Shown here piece after piece: positions 47,643 through 56,800 of a DNA stretch of 63,116 nucleotides. The notes under the pieces were generated by a model that made no database searches, was not told the origin of the DNA, and saw nothing but the letters and a program-made list of their open reading frames with translations. The stretch's first letter is position 1, and each line of letters opens with the position of its first letter. The position numbers and the translations under genes were made by a program. Source of the DNA: a virus. The stretch covers positions 1 to 63,116 of IMG/VR virus record IMGVR_UViG_3300004369_000014; one strand, written 5' to 3'.

Positions 47643-47692
47643 ACTCAAGCGGCGCGTCCTATGTATTCTACACATAGAACGCGCCGTTGAGT
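47643..47692 (-). terminator. Long hairpin after the major tail protein gene
   Basis: ACTCAA(g)CGGCGCGT, inner CTATGT...ACATAG, ACGCGCCGTTGAGT: a stem of about 20 base pairs with a one-base bulge and a small internal loop, at 10 bases after the stop at 47702 on the - strand. A weak TTT follows on the - side. It should act as a terminator or as an RNA stabiliser for a highly expressed gene. Confidence 0.75.
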
Positions 47693-47701
47693 GTGCGTTT
47701 A

Positions 47702-48745
47702 TCAGGACGTCGGATCCTCGGTGGAGGCGATGATGAAGTCGATGTCCTCGTCCTCGTTGTAGTTGACGTTGCCAGGTACGTTGTAGTCAGTCGTCGAACC
47801 TTGCGACGTGAAGTCGGTGACCTCACGGCTATTTGCCGCAACATCCGCTGTACCGCTGTCAGACGTTGAGGCGATGTCAGACGCTGTCTTAGCGTACGTA
47901 AACGTTGTTGTTGTTGGTACAGCAACAATCGTAAACGTTCCGTTCAGATCGGTGTTTGTCAGGCCGGCAACAACAACTGTGTCTCCTGCGGCAAAGTTGT
48001 GAGCGGCGCTTGTCGTGATCGTAGCGACGTTCGACGTAAGAGCCACGTTTGTGATAGTAGCGGAGAGATCTCCGTGCCACGTGTAGAAGCCCTTGCGGCC
48101 AGTTGGCGCCCAAGCTGCGCGTGAGTACGAGTACGGACGCTCTGCTGCTGCGGGGAACTCCCAGCGCTCGTCGAGGCCGGACGAGAACAACGAGTTTCCA
48201 AGGCCATAACCTTCGAAAGTTGTTGCAATCATGCCGTTCTCGATGACACGATCACCTGAGAGACGGAGACGACAGTACGGGAAGACCCAGTGGAAGTACG
48301 GATTTGTTCCAGCGCGCTTGCCGTCAGCAACAGCAAACGACCAGCACTCGATCGCGACGCCAAGGCCGGCAGGGTCGTCGCCAATTGCAGGTGACGACCA
48401 GCCGATGCTCTTGCGATCGGGCGATGCGTACGTTCCATAGTTCTTTCGAAGCAAAAGACCACCGGAGAGAAGGTGAGTAAGCTCGGGATCGGGCTCGCAG
48501 ATAGCGAGTTCCATCGTCACTCTCTTAAGTGTGTCAGGCGCTTGGTACGAAACGCAGATCGAGCCATTTGCTGACTTTTCTACGATTTCGTCGCCAGACT
48601 CATACTCTGGAGTGAACGACAGACGCATGAACGCGCTCGTCGTGTAGCTGTCGCCTGGTTCGTTGCTTAGAGCACCGGTGGCATCAAGACGCGTCACGCG
48701 AACTGATACTCCTTGAATACTCGCGGCGTAGTCCTGAGTTGCCAT
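47702..48745 (-). CDS. Major tail protein (probable)
   Basis: 347 residues. SIQGVSVRVTRLDATGALSNEPGDSYTTSAFMRLSFTPEYESGDEI and CVSYQAPDTLKRVTMELAICEPDPELTHLLSGG are the core of actinophage tail tube proteins. One copy of the mobile beta module (TSNVATITTSAAHNFAAGDTV, about 230-305) is fused at the C-terminal side and would project from the tube. AAGGAGAACAC precedes the ATG, a very good ribosome site, and a hairpin follows the gene. Both fit high expression. Confidence 0.75.
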   Translation of the reverse strand: MATQDYAASIQGVSVRVTRLDATGALSNEPGDSYTTSAFMRLSFTPEYESGDEIVEKSANGSICVSYQAPDTLKRVTMELAICEPDPELTHLLSGGLLLRKNYGTYASPDRKSIGWSSPAIGDDPAGLGVAIECWSFAVADGKRAGTNPYFHWVFPYCRLRLSGDRVIENGMIATTFEGYGLGNSLFSSGLDERWEFPAAAERPYSYSRAAWAPTGRKGFYTWHGDLSATITNVALTSNVATITTSAAHNFAAGDTVVVAGLTNTDLNGTFTIVAVPTTTTFTYAKTASDIASTSDSGTADVAANSREVTDFTSQGSTTDYNVPGNVNYNEDEDIDFIIASTEDPTS

Positions 48746-48784
48746 GTGTTCTCCTTAACAGAAATCTGCCTTTGCAGACAAATC

Positions 48785-49654
48785 TTATACCGACAAATCG
48801 ACCCTGACAGTGAGGTGCACTGATGAGTCAAAATACACAGCCGCGGGGCGAATTGCCTTGAGCCGCATGTCATTTTGATTTCCATTAACGTCATACGCCT
48901 GAGAAAGATTGTCGTTCACGACGTCAATTTTACCGACGTAGGCTTTTACTGCTCCAGTGGCGTACATCCACTTATTTGTGGCTGAAGCCGCGGCGCCAGT
49001 AGCCCCTGTCGGTCCAGTGCCTGAGTAGCCAGAGCCGATGACAATCGGAGTACCACTAACAGTTTGCAGGTGATTCTCCTTGTGAAAAATCATGTAACTA
49101 CTAGAAAGAAGAGTTGCAACGTCACGGGTCATGTGAATGATGCCTTGTTCACCGCATGGTGATACGCTACCGATTGTAAAGTCAAGCAACGCTAGAGCCT
49201 CAACAGGTGTTAGGGCAGTTCCACTGTTCAATATTGTTGCCGCAGACGCAGTTACTAAAGACTTGTTGCTGTGACTTTCTGCTGCTCTAATTGGGCCATC
49301 CCACAATTCTTTTTCGATGGCCTTCTGAGTCACGCCTTCAACTTGTCGCTTAATCCGTTCTACTCTGTCGAGACCAAGAAAACCCATGGTCGACACAATT
49401 TCTTCTACCTCGATGAAAAACGGGTCGATCTCTTCGTTACGCGTTGGTGTCGCGTTACTCGTTACTGTAGCAGACGACGTGTCTGTGCTGTCCCAAAGTT
49501 TGGCGGAATACAATTCCGTATCCCATTCTTGGGCGAATCCTCGAATCCATCTGTCTTCATTCGTTGAGCTGCTGGGCTTGACAACGGTAAATAGACCATA
49601 TTCTGCCGGAATTATTGCCGGAGCCTCTACTACGCCGTTCTTTGGAAAAGCCAT
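48785..49654 (-). CDS. Unassigned virion protein beside the capsid gene
   Basis: 289 residues. RWIRGFAQEWDTELYSAKLWD, FFIEVEEIVSTMGFLGLDRVERIKRQVEG, GIIHMTRDVATLLSSSYMI and KWMYATGAVKAYVG are features of a capsid-region protein seen after the major capsid gene in actinophages; the DVATLL and RAAESH parts hint at a capsid-like fold. A collagen-like GTGPTGATGAA lies at about 218-228. It may be a second capsid or head-closure protein. I cannot give a specific name. Confidence 0.6.
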   Translation of the reverse strand: MAFPKNGVVEAPAIIPAEYGLFTVVKPSSSTNEDRWIRGFAQEWDTELYSAKLWDSTDTSSATVTSNATPTRNEEIDPFFIEVEEIVSTMGFLGLDRVERIKRQVEGVTQKAIEKELWDGPIRAAESHSNKSLVTASAATILNSGTALTPVEALALLDFTIGSVSPCGEQGIIHMTRDVATLLSSSYMIFHKENHLQTVSGTPIVIGSGYSGTGPTGATGAAASATNKWMYATGAVKAYVGKIDVVNDNLSQAYDVNGNQNDMRLKAIRPAAVYFDSSVHLTVRVDLSV

Positions 49655-49690
49655 CGATGAATCCTCGCTCTGCGATTCTGTGTAGAGTTT

Positions 49691-49722
49691 GCCCCTCCGA
49701 AGTTTTTACACTCCGGAGGGGC
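49691..49722 (-). terminator. Perfect 9-bp hairpin after the major capsid gene
   Basis: GCCCCTCCG, loop of 14, CGGAGGGGC: a perfect nine-base-pair GC-rich stem 20 bases after the capsid stop at 49743 on the - strand. The loop is A-rich on that strand, and there is no U-run after the stem. It is probably a terminator or an mRNA stabiliser. Confidence 0.7.
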
Positions 49723-49742
49723 GTACTCAGTTACTAGTTGGA

Positions 49743-51689
49743 TCAGTATTCGATCGCAGCAGCCGTGGCGCCACCTGTCGTGTCACGGAGGGCAGCAGCC
49801 ACTCCGTTCACGCTGATGGTCGATGTCACGACGAGCGACTCGATACCAACCTTGGCGATACCCTCGAAGGTTTCAACGAACATCTTGTAGTCGTTGGTGC
49901 CGACGAGTGTCGAATCACGGATGATTCCGAGGTCCAAGGTTCCGCCGTCGAGGAACAGGAACGTTCCTTCGGAGAACATGTACCACGTGAAGGTATCGCT
50001 GAACTCGTTCATAGCTCCGGTGCTCTGCGCGCTAGCGACGTTGAGGTCGGGGCTGAACGTGATGTTTACACCGCGAGCGGCGAGGTAACCCTCGACTTCG
50101 CCGTAGGCGTTGAGTGTGCTGTCACCAGGCATCGACAGAGCGAGGTCCGCAACCATGGCGTCCTTGATCCACGAGGGAGCGAGGACTCGGAGCGGCATGT
50201 CGGCGTCAAGACGGTGACGGCTGCGGTACGCCGAAGCGGCGCGGCCAACCTGAACGAGGAAGTCACGAGCAACACCGATGAGGCTTGTTGACGAGATAGC
50301 CGTCGAGCCGGCTGTGAGCTTCGAAGCCAAGTACTGCTCAGCCTCACGGGCGTGCTGAATCAGAGCAAGCTCGTTGTGACGAGCAATCAACTCTGGGTAC
50401 GCACGTGTCATGAGGTTACCGAACTGGAGCTGCAGGGTGACAGCGTCGGTGGCGACGGTTGTCTCTGTAGCAGCAGCAACGGTGAGGCTTGCCTTGGTGT
50501 CGGTGCCCGGGTCGGTGTCGACGACGTTGGTCCACACGCCTACGGCGTCAGCGTAGCTGCTCAGCACCGGCGGAACGATGTAGCGGATACCGCCACGGTC
50601 AGCCTGGAAACGGGGCAGCGAGTCACGGATCGGACGAACCGTGGTGCCGAAGCCGAAGATGTCGTACTTGACTTCGAACGGTGTGCTGTGACCACCAGAA
50701 GCGACGATAGCCTCGGGGCTAGCGACATTCTTGATCTTCACGATGTTCGAGTCAGTGTCCTGCGTGAGGATTCTGTCTTCGTTGTACTTGGTTGTAATCG
50801 ACGCGACGATGTGCTGTTCGCCGTCGCCACCCTTTACACGGCGGAGACCGTGCAAGCGGGAGGCCATCGCCTCGGCAATTTCTTGGTAGTTAGCCATCTG
50901 AGCGCCAGCCGTGTAGCCAGGGATGTCGGCACCAGCGGTGATAACCACCGGAGCCTGAGCTGCCTGGATGTTCGGGCGACGGTCGGCTGGAGCCTGGACT
51001 TCTACGTCCTGGCCCTCTTCTGCGGCGGCAGTCATTGGTGCCTCCTGACCTTCCTGCTCATCTTGAGCGATTTCTGTGGTTGTTGAAAGTTCGGCATCAA
51101 CTTCAACCTCGACTGAGGCTTCTGTTGAAACTTCTGGCGTCTCTTCTTGCGCAGCTTCGACAGCAAGTTCTTCAGCCGGCGCCTCAACTGCAACTTCTTC
51201 AACAGCGAGTTCCGCTGTCGCCTCTGTTTCAGTTGCTGCGTCTGTGGCTTCGACTGCTGCCTCTGCTTCTGCGACTACTTCTGTAACTACTTCTTCGGTT
51301 GAAAGCTCTGAAACCTCTTCAGTAGCAGTTGACGCTTCAGACATCTTCGACTCTTCCTCTTCCATGGTGGGAGCAGCAGGAATTTCTTCCTCCTTCTCTT
51401 CCTCCATAGCTTCAGGAGCCTCAGCATCCTCTTCCATCGCACCCTTGACGCGGTTCGCGGCCTCTGCGGCGCGGGCAGCAAGCTCTTGAGCTAGTGCCTG
51501 GCGACGCTTCGACTCTCCACGAACGGTGTCGAGCATGTCAGCAAGAGTTGTCATCTTCTCAACTGTTTCTGGAGTTGGATCTTCGCCCTCAACCGTTTCA
51601 AACTCCGAAACAATCGCGCTCTGAAGTTCGACGACTTCGTCGTCAGTCAGATCTGAGATCGTGTCGAGCATTTGCTTGATACGGTCCAC
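49743..51689 (-). CDS. Major capsid protein with long acidic N-terminal region
   Basis: 648 residues, GTG start with GGAGGAGGGACA. Residues about 1-85 form a coiled coil (QMLDTISDLTDDEVVELQSAIV), 85-235 are extremely acidic with Glu/Ala/Val/Thr repeats (EEVVTEVVAEAEAAVEA), and about 240-648 are the HK97-fold core: GFGTTVRPIRDSLPRFQADRGGIRYI, AREAEQYLASKL, RHRLDADMPLRVLAPSWIKDAMVADLALS. The N-terminal part is like a delta/scaffold domain normally cleaved by the prohead protease, encoded by the polyprotein upstream. A 7-bp hairpin sits in its 5' leader. Confidence 0.9.
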   Translation of the reverse strand: MDRIKQMLDTISDLTDDEVVELQSAIVSEFETVEGEDPTPETVEKMTTLADMLDTVRGESKRRQALAQELAARAAEAANRVKGAMEEDAEAPEAMEEEKEEEIPAAPTMEEEESKMSEASTATEEVSELSTEEVVTEVVAEAEAAVEATDAATETEATAELAVEEVAVEAPAEELAVEAAQEETPEVSTEASVEVEVDAELSTTTEIAQDEQEGQEAPMTAAAEEGQDVEVQAPADRRPNIQAAQAPVVITAGADIPGYTAGAQMANYQEIAEAMASRLHGLRRVKGGDGEQHIVASITTKYNEDRILTQDTDSNIVKIKNVASPEAIVASGGHSTPFEVKYDIFGFGTTVRPIRDSLPRFQADRGGIRYIVPPVLSSYADAVGVWTNVVDTDPGTDTKASLTVAAATETTVATDAVTLQLQFGNLMTRAYPELIARHNELALIQHAREAEQYLASKLTAGSTAISSTSLIGVARDFLVQVGRAASAYRSRHRLDADMPLRVLAPSWIKDAMVADLALSMPGDSTLNAYGEVEGYLAARGVNITFSPDLNVASAQSTGAMNEFSDTFTWYMFSEGTFLFLDGGTLDLGIIRDSTLVGTNDYKMFVETFEGIAKVGIESLVVTSTISVNGVAAALRDTTGGATAAAIEY

Positions 51690-51712
51690 TGTCCCTCCTC
51701 CGGGCCAGTCAC

Positions 51713-51733
51713 GGTAGTCAACTGTAGACTACC
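51713..51733. promoter_or_regulatory. Perfect hairpin in the leader of the capsid gene
   Basis: GGTAGTC, loop AACTGTA, GACTACC: a perfect seven-base stem on both strands, 24-44 bases before the GTG at 51689. Its loop and stem do not cover the ribosome site GGAGGAGGG. It could be an RNA processing point, an attenuator or a protein-binding site. A TTGACA at 51814-51819 upstream has no partner -10 and is not called a promoter. Confidence 0.4.
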
Positions 51734-51810
51734 TCGGGTTTCTGTCCAAGGGAGGGACTCTTCGCCAGATCGCCAAGAGGCACTCACCTATGGAGTACTT
51801 TAACATACAA

Positions 51811-52383
51811 TTATGTCAATAACCGCAGAAGAGTGCTCATCTCAGATGAGACCTCAGACTGCGAGAAAACGTCACTTCCAGACTTGTACGACGCGAGTTT
51901 TTTATTTACCTCTGCGGCGTCTTCCTCGCCGATCTTCTCCTCGACCCTGGTCATCATGTCTTCGATGAGGTCCCGTAGAACTGGCGGTAGATCACTAAAC
52001 TTGACCTTCTCAGTATCGGCACCAAAAGGGAGAGGTAGGTTCGCTAGTGCCGTGCCAAGCAGTCTAGCTGATTCTCTAACATTTTCAATTGATTTTGGGT
52101 TCAATCCACCTGCGTCTAGCCGATCCAGCACGGCTTTTAGCTGATTTGCAGCGGTAACAGCCGCGCTGTAGTTTCCAGCGTTTTCTAGATTCTCGATCTC
52201 TTCTACTCGCTGCACGGCGTTTTGCAGGCCAGAGACTCCAAGGTTCTCCTTCAATCGAGCAAGAACTACTCGAAACTTACCCTTGGCATCGCGAGGTTGA
52301 TCTACGCCTGACGTGTAGATCGTGTTTTCGCGGTCATACTTCGGCGCTGCTACAACTGCTTTTGGATTCTTGGAATTAGTCAC
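51811..52383 (-). CDS. Unassigned head-cluster protein (scaffold-like)
   Basis: 190 residues, GTG start overlapping the polyprotein stop by eight bases. Helical, with heptads (ALARLKENLGVSGLQNAVQRVEEIENLE; NAANQLKAVLDRLDAGG) and a DLIEDMMTRVEEKIGEEDAAEVNKKL helix. Basic N-terminus. Position between protease polyprotein and capsid suggests a scaffold or head-assembly helper. No family known to me. Confidence 0.55.
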   Translation of the reverse strand: MTNSKNPKAVVAAPKYDRENTIYTSGVDQPRDAKGKFRVVLARLKENLGVSGLQNAVQRVEEIENLENAGNYSAAVTAANQLKAVLDRLDAGGLNPKSIENVRESARLLGTALANLPLPFGADTEKVKFSDLPPVLRDLIEDMMTRVEEKIGEEDAAEVNKKLASYKSGSDVFSQSEVSSEMSTLLRLLT

Positions 52384-55300
52384 GCTTTTTCACTATCCCA
52401 TCGGGTATAAGAGCGAATCTACAGTAGCCCATCGGTTCTACCTCTGCGGCAATGATTTTGCAGGAAGACCCTCCATCGTAGAGCATGCAGTTGGCGCAGG
52501 TTACTCCGTATTCTGCGTTTTCATTTTCTGCGGCAGACTCATACCCTGCCCAGATGCCGGTATCGTCTTCATTGAACTTGCCGTACTTGTTCGCGATCTC
52601 GATGAGTGCGTTAGCCAGATCTCGCTCCTCGGCAACAATAACTCCAGCTGTAGCGATCAACGCGTCAGCTAGAGCTTTTGGGCTATCGCCACCCTCCACG
52701 GCTGTCTGCGCGGACGCGACTCTGGCCTTGATGTCGTCGACAATCTCGTCGTCGATGAGACCAGCAGACTTCCACTTGTCCGGGATGAGATCCGCGCGGC
52801 GAAGACCACGCGCGCGCTTCATGATGTGACGACGAACAAGCGCGCGCTTGCTTGGCTTCGAGCGACCGTACGCTTGAATCGCGTCCTTTAGCTCCTCGAT
52901 GTTGCGGATTGGGTACGAGCCGTCAGGCAGAGCCTTTCCTTCGGCAGCAAGCTTCTTTCTTGTTCTCATCGAGATATAACCAAGTGAATCGTATGGCTCA
53001 GTCGAACGAACTCTGCTTGAGAGCTCGTCAGCCTTGGCTTGAAGTTCGGCTTGCTTTTCTTCCCTCAACGCGGCAAACTTAGCGCGCGCCTCCTCCGCCT
53101 GAGCGGAAAGCACCGTAGGATCTTGGCGAACACCTGTCTTGATCTCTAGCTCTTCAAGTCGACTACTGAAATCGCGCAACGGGTCAGTCTTCATCTTCGC
53201 AAGAGTCATCGCGCCAGCAGCTACAAGTGCGTATACCTGACCACTAGCGACTCTTGCACGAGCGATTGGGAAGCCTGGAACGTTGACCTGGCAGACAGCA
53301 ACAAGCTCGAGTTGACCCTTGATCGGGCGCCAATCGCCTGACGGCGCAGACGCGCGTAGCGCGCGGATCTGCTCTGGAGAGGCTGACGGCCGAAGAGCGC
53401 CAGCTACCCAGATCCCGAACGCGTCTTCTCCGGCGTGCACGTCGGCGATTGCTGAACCGGTGTCGTCGTAGTGCTTTGCGGCATCGGCAGCGCTTGCCTC
53501 GAGTGACGCGTGACCACCGGCAAGCGTAAGCTGCCCGACGGGGTAGTCCTTGCCGTCATCGGCGCGAAGAACTCCAGTGTGGAAGTACGCATACTTGCTG
53601 CGGCTACGAGGAGGGCGAGTGCCGTACGACATTCCAATGTGATCTTGGTTCCAGGCTGCAATGTGGCCAAACACTCGACCGAAGTCGTCAACGGTGAGTG
53701 GAGTCGCCTGCTTTAGCTTCGGGTCAGCGAACCACTCGGCGGGCGGAACAGTTGGAATTGAGCTCGCAATCATTCCACAAGCAACGAGCGACTGTGCGTC
53801 AGCGTCGTCAACATTATCGATGTACACACCGTCAGGAACGTTTTCCATGACATCCTCCTGCTGATCGAAGACTTCGTTTTCTCCGTCTTCGTTTATGTAG
53901 ATCTTGCATTCTTCAAATGCAGGCTTCGGCACAATGGTAACAGCCATCACTCTGGCCTTGTCTACCTTGATCTTTCCTCCGCCTATCTTGTCTTTCTTAC
54001 TAGCCTCGTCTTCGTCGTCGGCCTCTTCGCTTGCTTCGAACTTATCGAGGTCAGCGGATACGCCGCGAATGAAACCTTCTCTGATCATTCTCTCGGCTTC
54101 TTTTCCGTACGAACCGGTGTCGAATACACCGTACGCGTTTCCGATGCCGTTTTCTGTGCGCTCCATATGGTCAATTCGGCCGACGACTACAGAGCCGTCG
54201 TGACCATCTGACGTCTTGAGCTGCCACAGCAGCGGAAGCGGCAGCTCGCGAATACTAATCGAGTCTTTCTTGAAGACACGACCGTCACCTGTTTCAGTTT
54301 CTTCAGGAATGACGAGCGGTATCGAGAATCTTGAGCCATTTCTAATTTCTCCACCTGACACCATAGCCTCCGACTCCGTCTGATCGTGTAGTGCTGCGCG
54401 GATACGCGCGAACGCAAGAACGTGGCTTTCTTCTCCTACAGCAAGGTTGTCGTATGAGCTTCCGCGAATTCCACGACGGCCTTGCTTCTTTTTCTTCCCG
54501 ACGTTGTACTTGCTACCGGGCCAGACACCGGTCGCTTCTTTGTGACGCAATGCGCAATACCCCTTGGCGCGTGGGCCCATGTACTTACGAAGATGGCGAT
54601 AGCAGCGAGTCCAGTCGCCTGGCGTGTTCCAGCGAATCTTAAGAGCCCCACGGCCGAACAACCAATACCGACGTAGTTTCTCTGCCTTGCCTCTATTTCT
54701 ATCCAGGCCACCTGCTGCGGAGAGAGGGTTGATGTCGGCGAGGTATAGCTCTAGAAGCTTAGCATCGAGATCGAAGACTTGGTAGCCAGACGAGGTCATG
54801 GCGCCATCTACCTGCTCAAGAACGTCGGTGTATGACCCATCGTCAAGCGCCACCACAGGCGGCGGTGTTGCAGACTTCAGATCTGAAAGAATCTGCGTGT
54901 CCTTAACCCACTTGCCGTCTTCACGCTTGAACGTCATCGGCGACGTTGTGTTTGAAGTGGCAGGAACAATGCTTACAAGATCCATAACCGCCGATGGATC
55001 ATCGGGAGAGACAATCGCCAAGTGCATTGGCTCGACGTCACTTGTCTCAGGTGTAAGTTCTTCACCAACTCCATCTGTGCCGGGCTCCTCGGCAGGCTCA
55101 GCCGCAGAGGTGATCGGGCTGTACCAGAGGTTGTTTTCTTTCTTCTTGAAGAAGTCTTGAAGCAGTGGATGTTGACGCCCGTCTTCGGTGTAGAGAGTCT
55201 TACCGCTCTTCTCTTCAAGATCTTTCAGATAGTCAGATTTTTGCGTAGGAGGCGCGTTGTCTCCGGGCATCTTTGCCTCGACGCTGTCACGGTAAGGTTG

Positions 55301-56800
55301 AATACGCATCCTGTCGTCGTCGGCCGGCATCAAGTTCTGTTGACGCTCGCTCATGACCCAGGCTGGGAAGTCGCTAATGACCTGCTGTAGATCGCCGGAC
55401 GTCAGAGCCGGCAAGCCATTCGGCACGTAAGCGTTCGGCCTGTCAATCGGCGCACGGGGCTGCGCAAGAATACCTGATGTATCGAGCGGCGTGTCGAATC
55501 TGTTAGACGGCACTTCGGCGATAGCAGTAGGTGAAAACGTATCTGCGCCTTCGGTTCTTCTTGCATCAACGTTCTCTACAGACCCGTCGTCGTACTTCAC
55601 ACTGACCGTGCCGCTGTCTGGGTTAATGCTCGTAATGTTCCCGGTCTTCGACGCGTTTCCGTCGACTACTACTCGTGAGCCCATCTTCGAGAACTTGCCA
55701 CTCTTGTCTCTGACCTGACGTCTTGCCTTCTGTGACCGCTCTTCTGGAGTGTACTCGCCGTCTTCTGGGTCTACACCACCTTCGCCTGCAGCAATTAACG
55801 TAGAGTCGACGACTACCCAGTCGATTTCGTCTGCCGCATCAGCGACAAGATTTGCTTCTTCTTCGTCAAGATCACCGACAGAAACCGAGCTAAATGGTTT
55901 TTCCTGGAGGTGAGCAGACAGAACAAGAGCCGAGTTAGCATCAATTAAGATGTGATGCTTCTCTACCTTGTCGTACGGATCGTCGAGTGAGCGATCGTAT
56001 GTGGCAATGTCGCTGTCGACATGGCCAAGGTCGTCCCACGAACCATCGTCCCAGACAAACACGAGACCCTCTGGGTCTATCATGTACAGTCTGTCTATAC
56101 CGCTCCCATCGAGACGAACACGTGCCGCAAATTCCGGCGCGAACCCAGTTTCACTACGTGCCCTAGCGATCTCGAAGGCTTCCGTCCGTGAACTAAACAG
56201 ATTTGAGTTTGAAAAAGTATCGCCGTACTCATGAGAAGCGGAAGCCTTAACACCTTTTTTATTCTCGCGTTCGACGATTTGTTTTGCCCATCGCCACGCC
56301 GGGTCTCCGCCCCACAGCGCCCATGCAATTCTCCCGTTCGAGGGAAAACCGTCTTGGCCCGGCTTGTAGCCCTTGGCTCTCTTATCTACCTCATGGCGAG
56401 GAAAATACTTAGCGATGTGACGAACTTTATTGATGCCGATCTGCCCGCCTTTTGCAAGAGTTCTTGCCGTGTTTAGGCCGACTGGAGTTCCTCCGCGCTT
56501 ATGCTCTTTTCTCCATTCAAGCGCGCGTTTCGCCTCTTCTTGCGCCGCCTTTGGGATAGTGTACATGCGTCCCGCCGAAGCTGTGACGGTTTCTATAGAC
56601 AGATCTGTAAGAGAGCTTGCTGCCAGCTCAAGATGAATGCGATCGCCATCACCAGTCGGGCGCGCCCACGGTAGATACGACGACAGGTCAGAAAGAAGAC
56701 CAACGTCGTCGATCATATTTGTCGACTTGTTGACCGTTACAGCGCGTATACCGTCGGTGTACAAGGCATAGTTTTCGGCTTCACCGTGTAGAGAAATCAT
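52376..56800 (-). CDS. Giant head maturation protease polyprotein
   Basis: 1474 residues with several modules. Residues 100-185 (GLNTARTLAKGGQIGINKVRHIAKYFPRHEVDK ... GRIAWALWGGD) and 690-770 (GGLDRNRGKAEKLRRYW ... MGPRAKGYCALRHKE) are modules I recognise from capsid-region proteins of actinophages. About 820-960 is the HK97-like prohead protease: SDGHDG with His near 867 and GVSADL with Ser near 913. Residues 1040-1180 (AAWNQDHIGMSYGTRPPRSRSKYAYFHTG ... GEDAFGIWVAGALRP) are another conserved module. A DUF6582-like basic region (1275-1345) and a Cys-rich end (C-x2-C ... GYC) follow. It should cleave the capsid delta domain. Most phages encode these as separate genes. Confidence 0.85.
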   Translation of the reverse strand: MISLHGEAENYALYTDGIRAVTVNKSTNMIDDVGLLSDLSSYLPWARPTGDGDRIHLELAASSLTDLSIETVTASAGRMYTIPKAAQEEAKRALEWRKEHKRGGTPVGLNTARTLAKGGQIGINKVRHIAKYFPRHEVDKRAKGYKPGQDGFPSNGRIAWALWGGDPAWRWAKQIVERENKKGVKASASHEYGDTFSNSNLFSSRTEAFEIARARSETGFAPEFAARVRLDGSGIDRLYMIDPEGLVFVWDDGSWDDLGHVDSDIATYDRSLDDPYDKVEKHHILIDANSALVLSAHLQEKPFSSVSVGDLDEEEANLVADAADEIDWVVVDSTLIAAGEGGVDPEDGEYTPEERSQKARRQVRDKSGKFSKMGSRVVVDGNASKTGNITSINPDSGTVSVKYDDGSVENVDARRTEGADTFSPTAIAEVPSNRFDTPLDTSGILAQPRAPIDRPNAYVPNGLPALTSGDLQQVISDFPAWVMSERQQNLMPADDDRMRIQPYRDSVEAKMPGDNAPPTQKSDYLKDLEEKSGKTLYTEDGRQHPLLQDFFKKKENNLWYSPITSAAEPAEEPGTDGVGEELTPETSDVEPMHLAIVSPDDPSAVMDLVSIVPATSNTTSPMTFKREDGKWVKDTQILSDLKSATPPPVVALDDGSYTDVLEQVDGAMTSSGYQVFDLDAKLLELYLADINPLSAAGGLDRNRGKAEKLRRYWLFGRGALKIRWNTPGDWTRCYRHLRKYMGPRAKGYCALRHKEATGVWPGSKYNVGKKKKQGRRGIRGSSYDNLAVGEESHVLAFARIRAALHDQTESEAMVSGGEIRNGSRFSIPLVIPEETETGDGRVFKKDSISIRELPLPLLWQLKTSDGHDGSVVVGRIDHMERTENGIGNAYGVFDTGSYGKEAERMIREGFIRGVSADLDKFEASEEADDEDEASKKDKIGGGKIKVDKARVMAVTIVPKPAFEECKIYINEDGENEVFDQQEDVMENVPDGVYIDNVDDADAQSLVACGMIASSIPTVPPAEWFADPKLKQATPLTVDDFGRVFGHIAAWNQDHIGMSYGTRPPRSRSKYAYFHTGVLRADDGKDYPVGQLTLAGGHASLEASAADAAKHYDDTGSAIADVHAGEDAFGIWVAGALRPSASPEQIRALRASAPSGDWRPIKGQLELVAVCQVNVPGFPIARARVASGQVYALVAAGAMTLAKMKTDPLRDFSSRLEELEIKTGVRQDPTVLSAQAEEARAKFAALREEKQAELQAKADELSSRVRSTEPYDSLGYISMRTRKKLAAEGKALPDGSYPIRNIEELKDAIQAYGRSKPSKRALVRRHIMKRARGLRRADLIPDKWKSAGLIDDEIVDDIKARVASAQTAVEGGDSPKALADALIATAGVIVAEERDLANALIEIANKYGKFNEDDTGIWAGYESAAENENAEYGVTCANCMLYDGGSSCKIIAAEVEPMGYCRFALIPDGIVKKRD

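Noticed and set aside
49689-51086. Rightward open frames (200 and 244 codons) opposite the capsid gene
   Set aside because: Antisense artefacts of high-GC codon bias; the capsid frame carries clear family motifs.
51076-51489. Ser/Ala-rich rightward frame opposite the capsid N-terminus
   Set aside because: It is the complement of Glu/Ala/Thr codons in the acidic capsid region and has no independent support.
51792-51819. TTGACA upstream of the capsid gene as a promoter
   Set aside because: It lies in the end of the upstream gene and no -10 hexamer is found at 15-19 bases.
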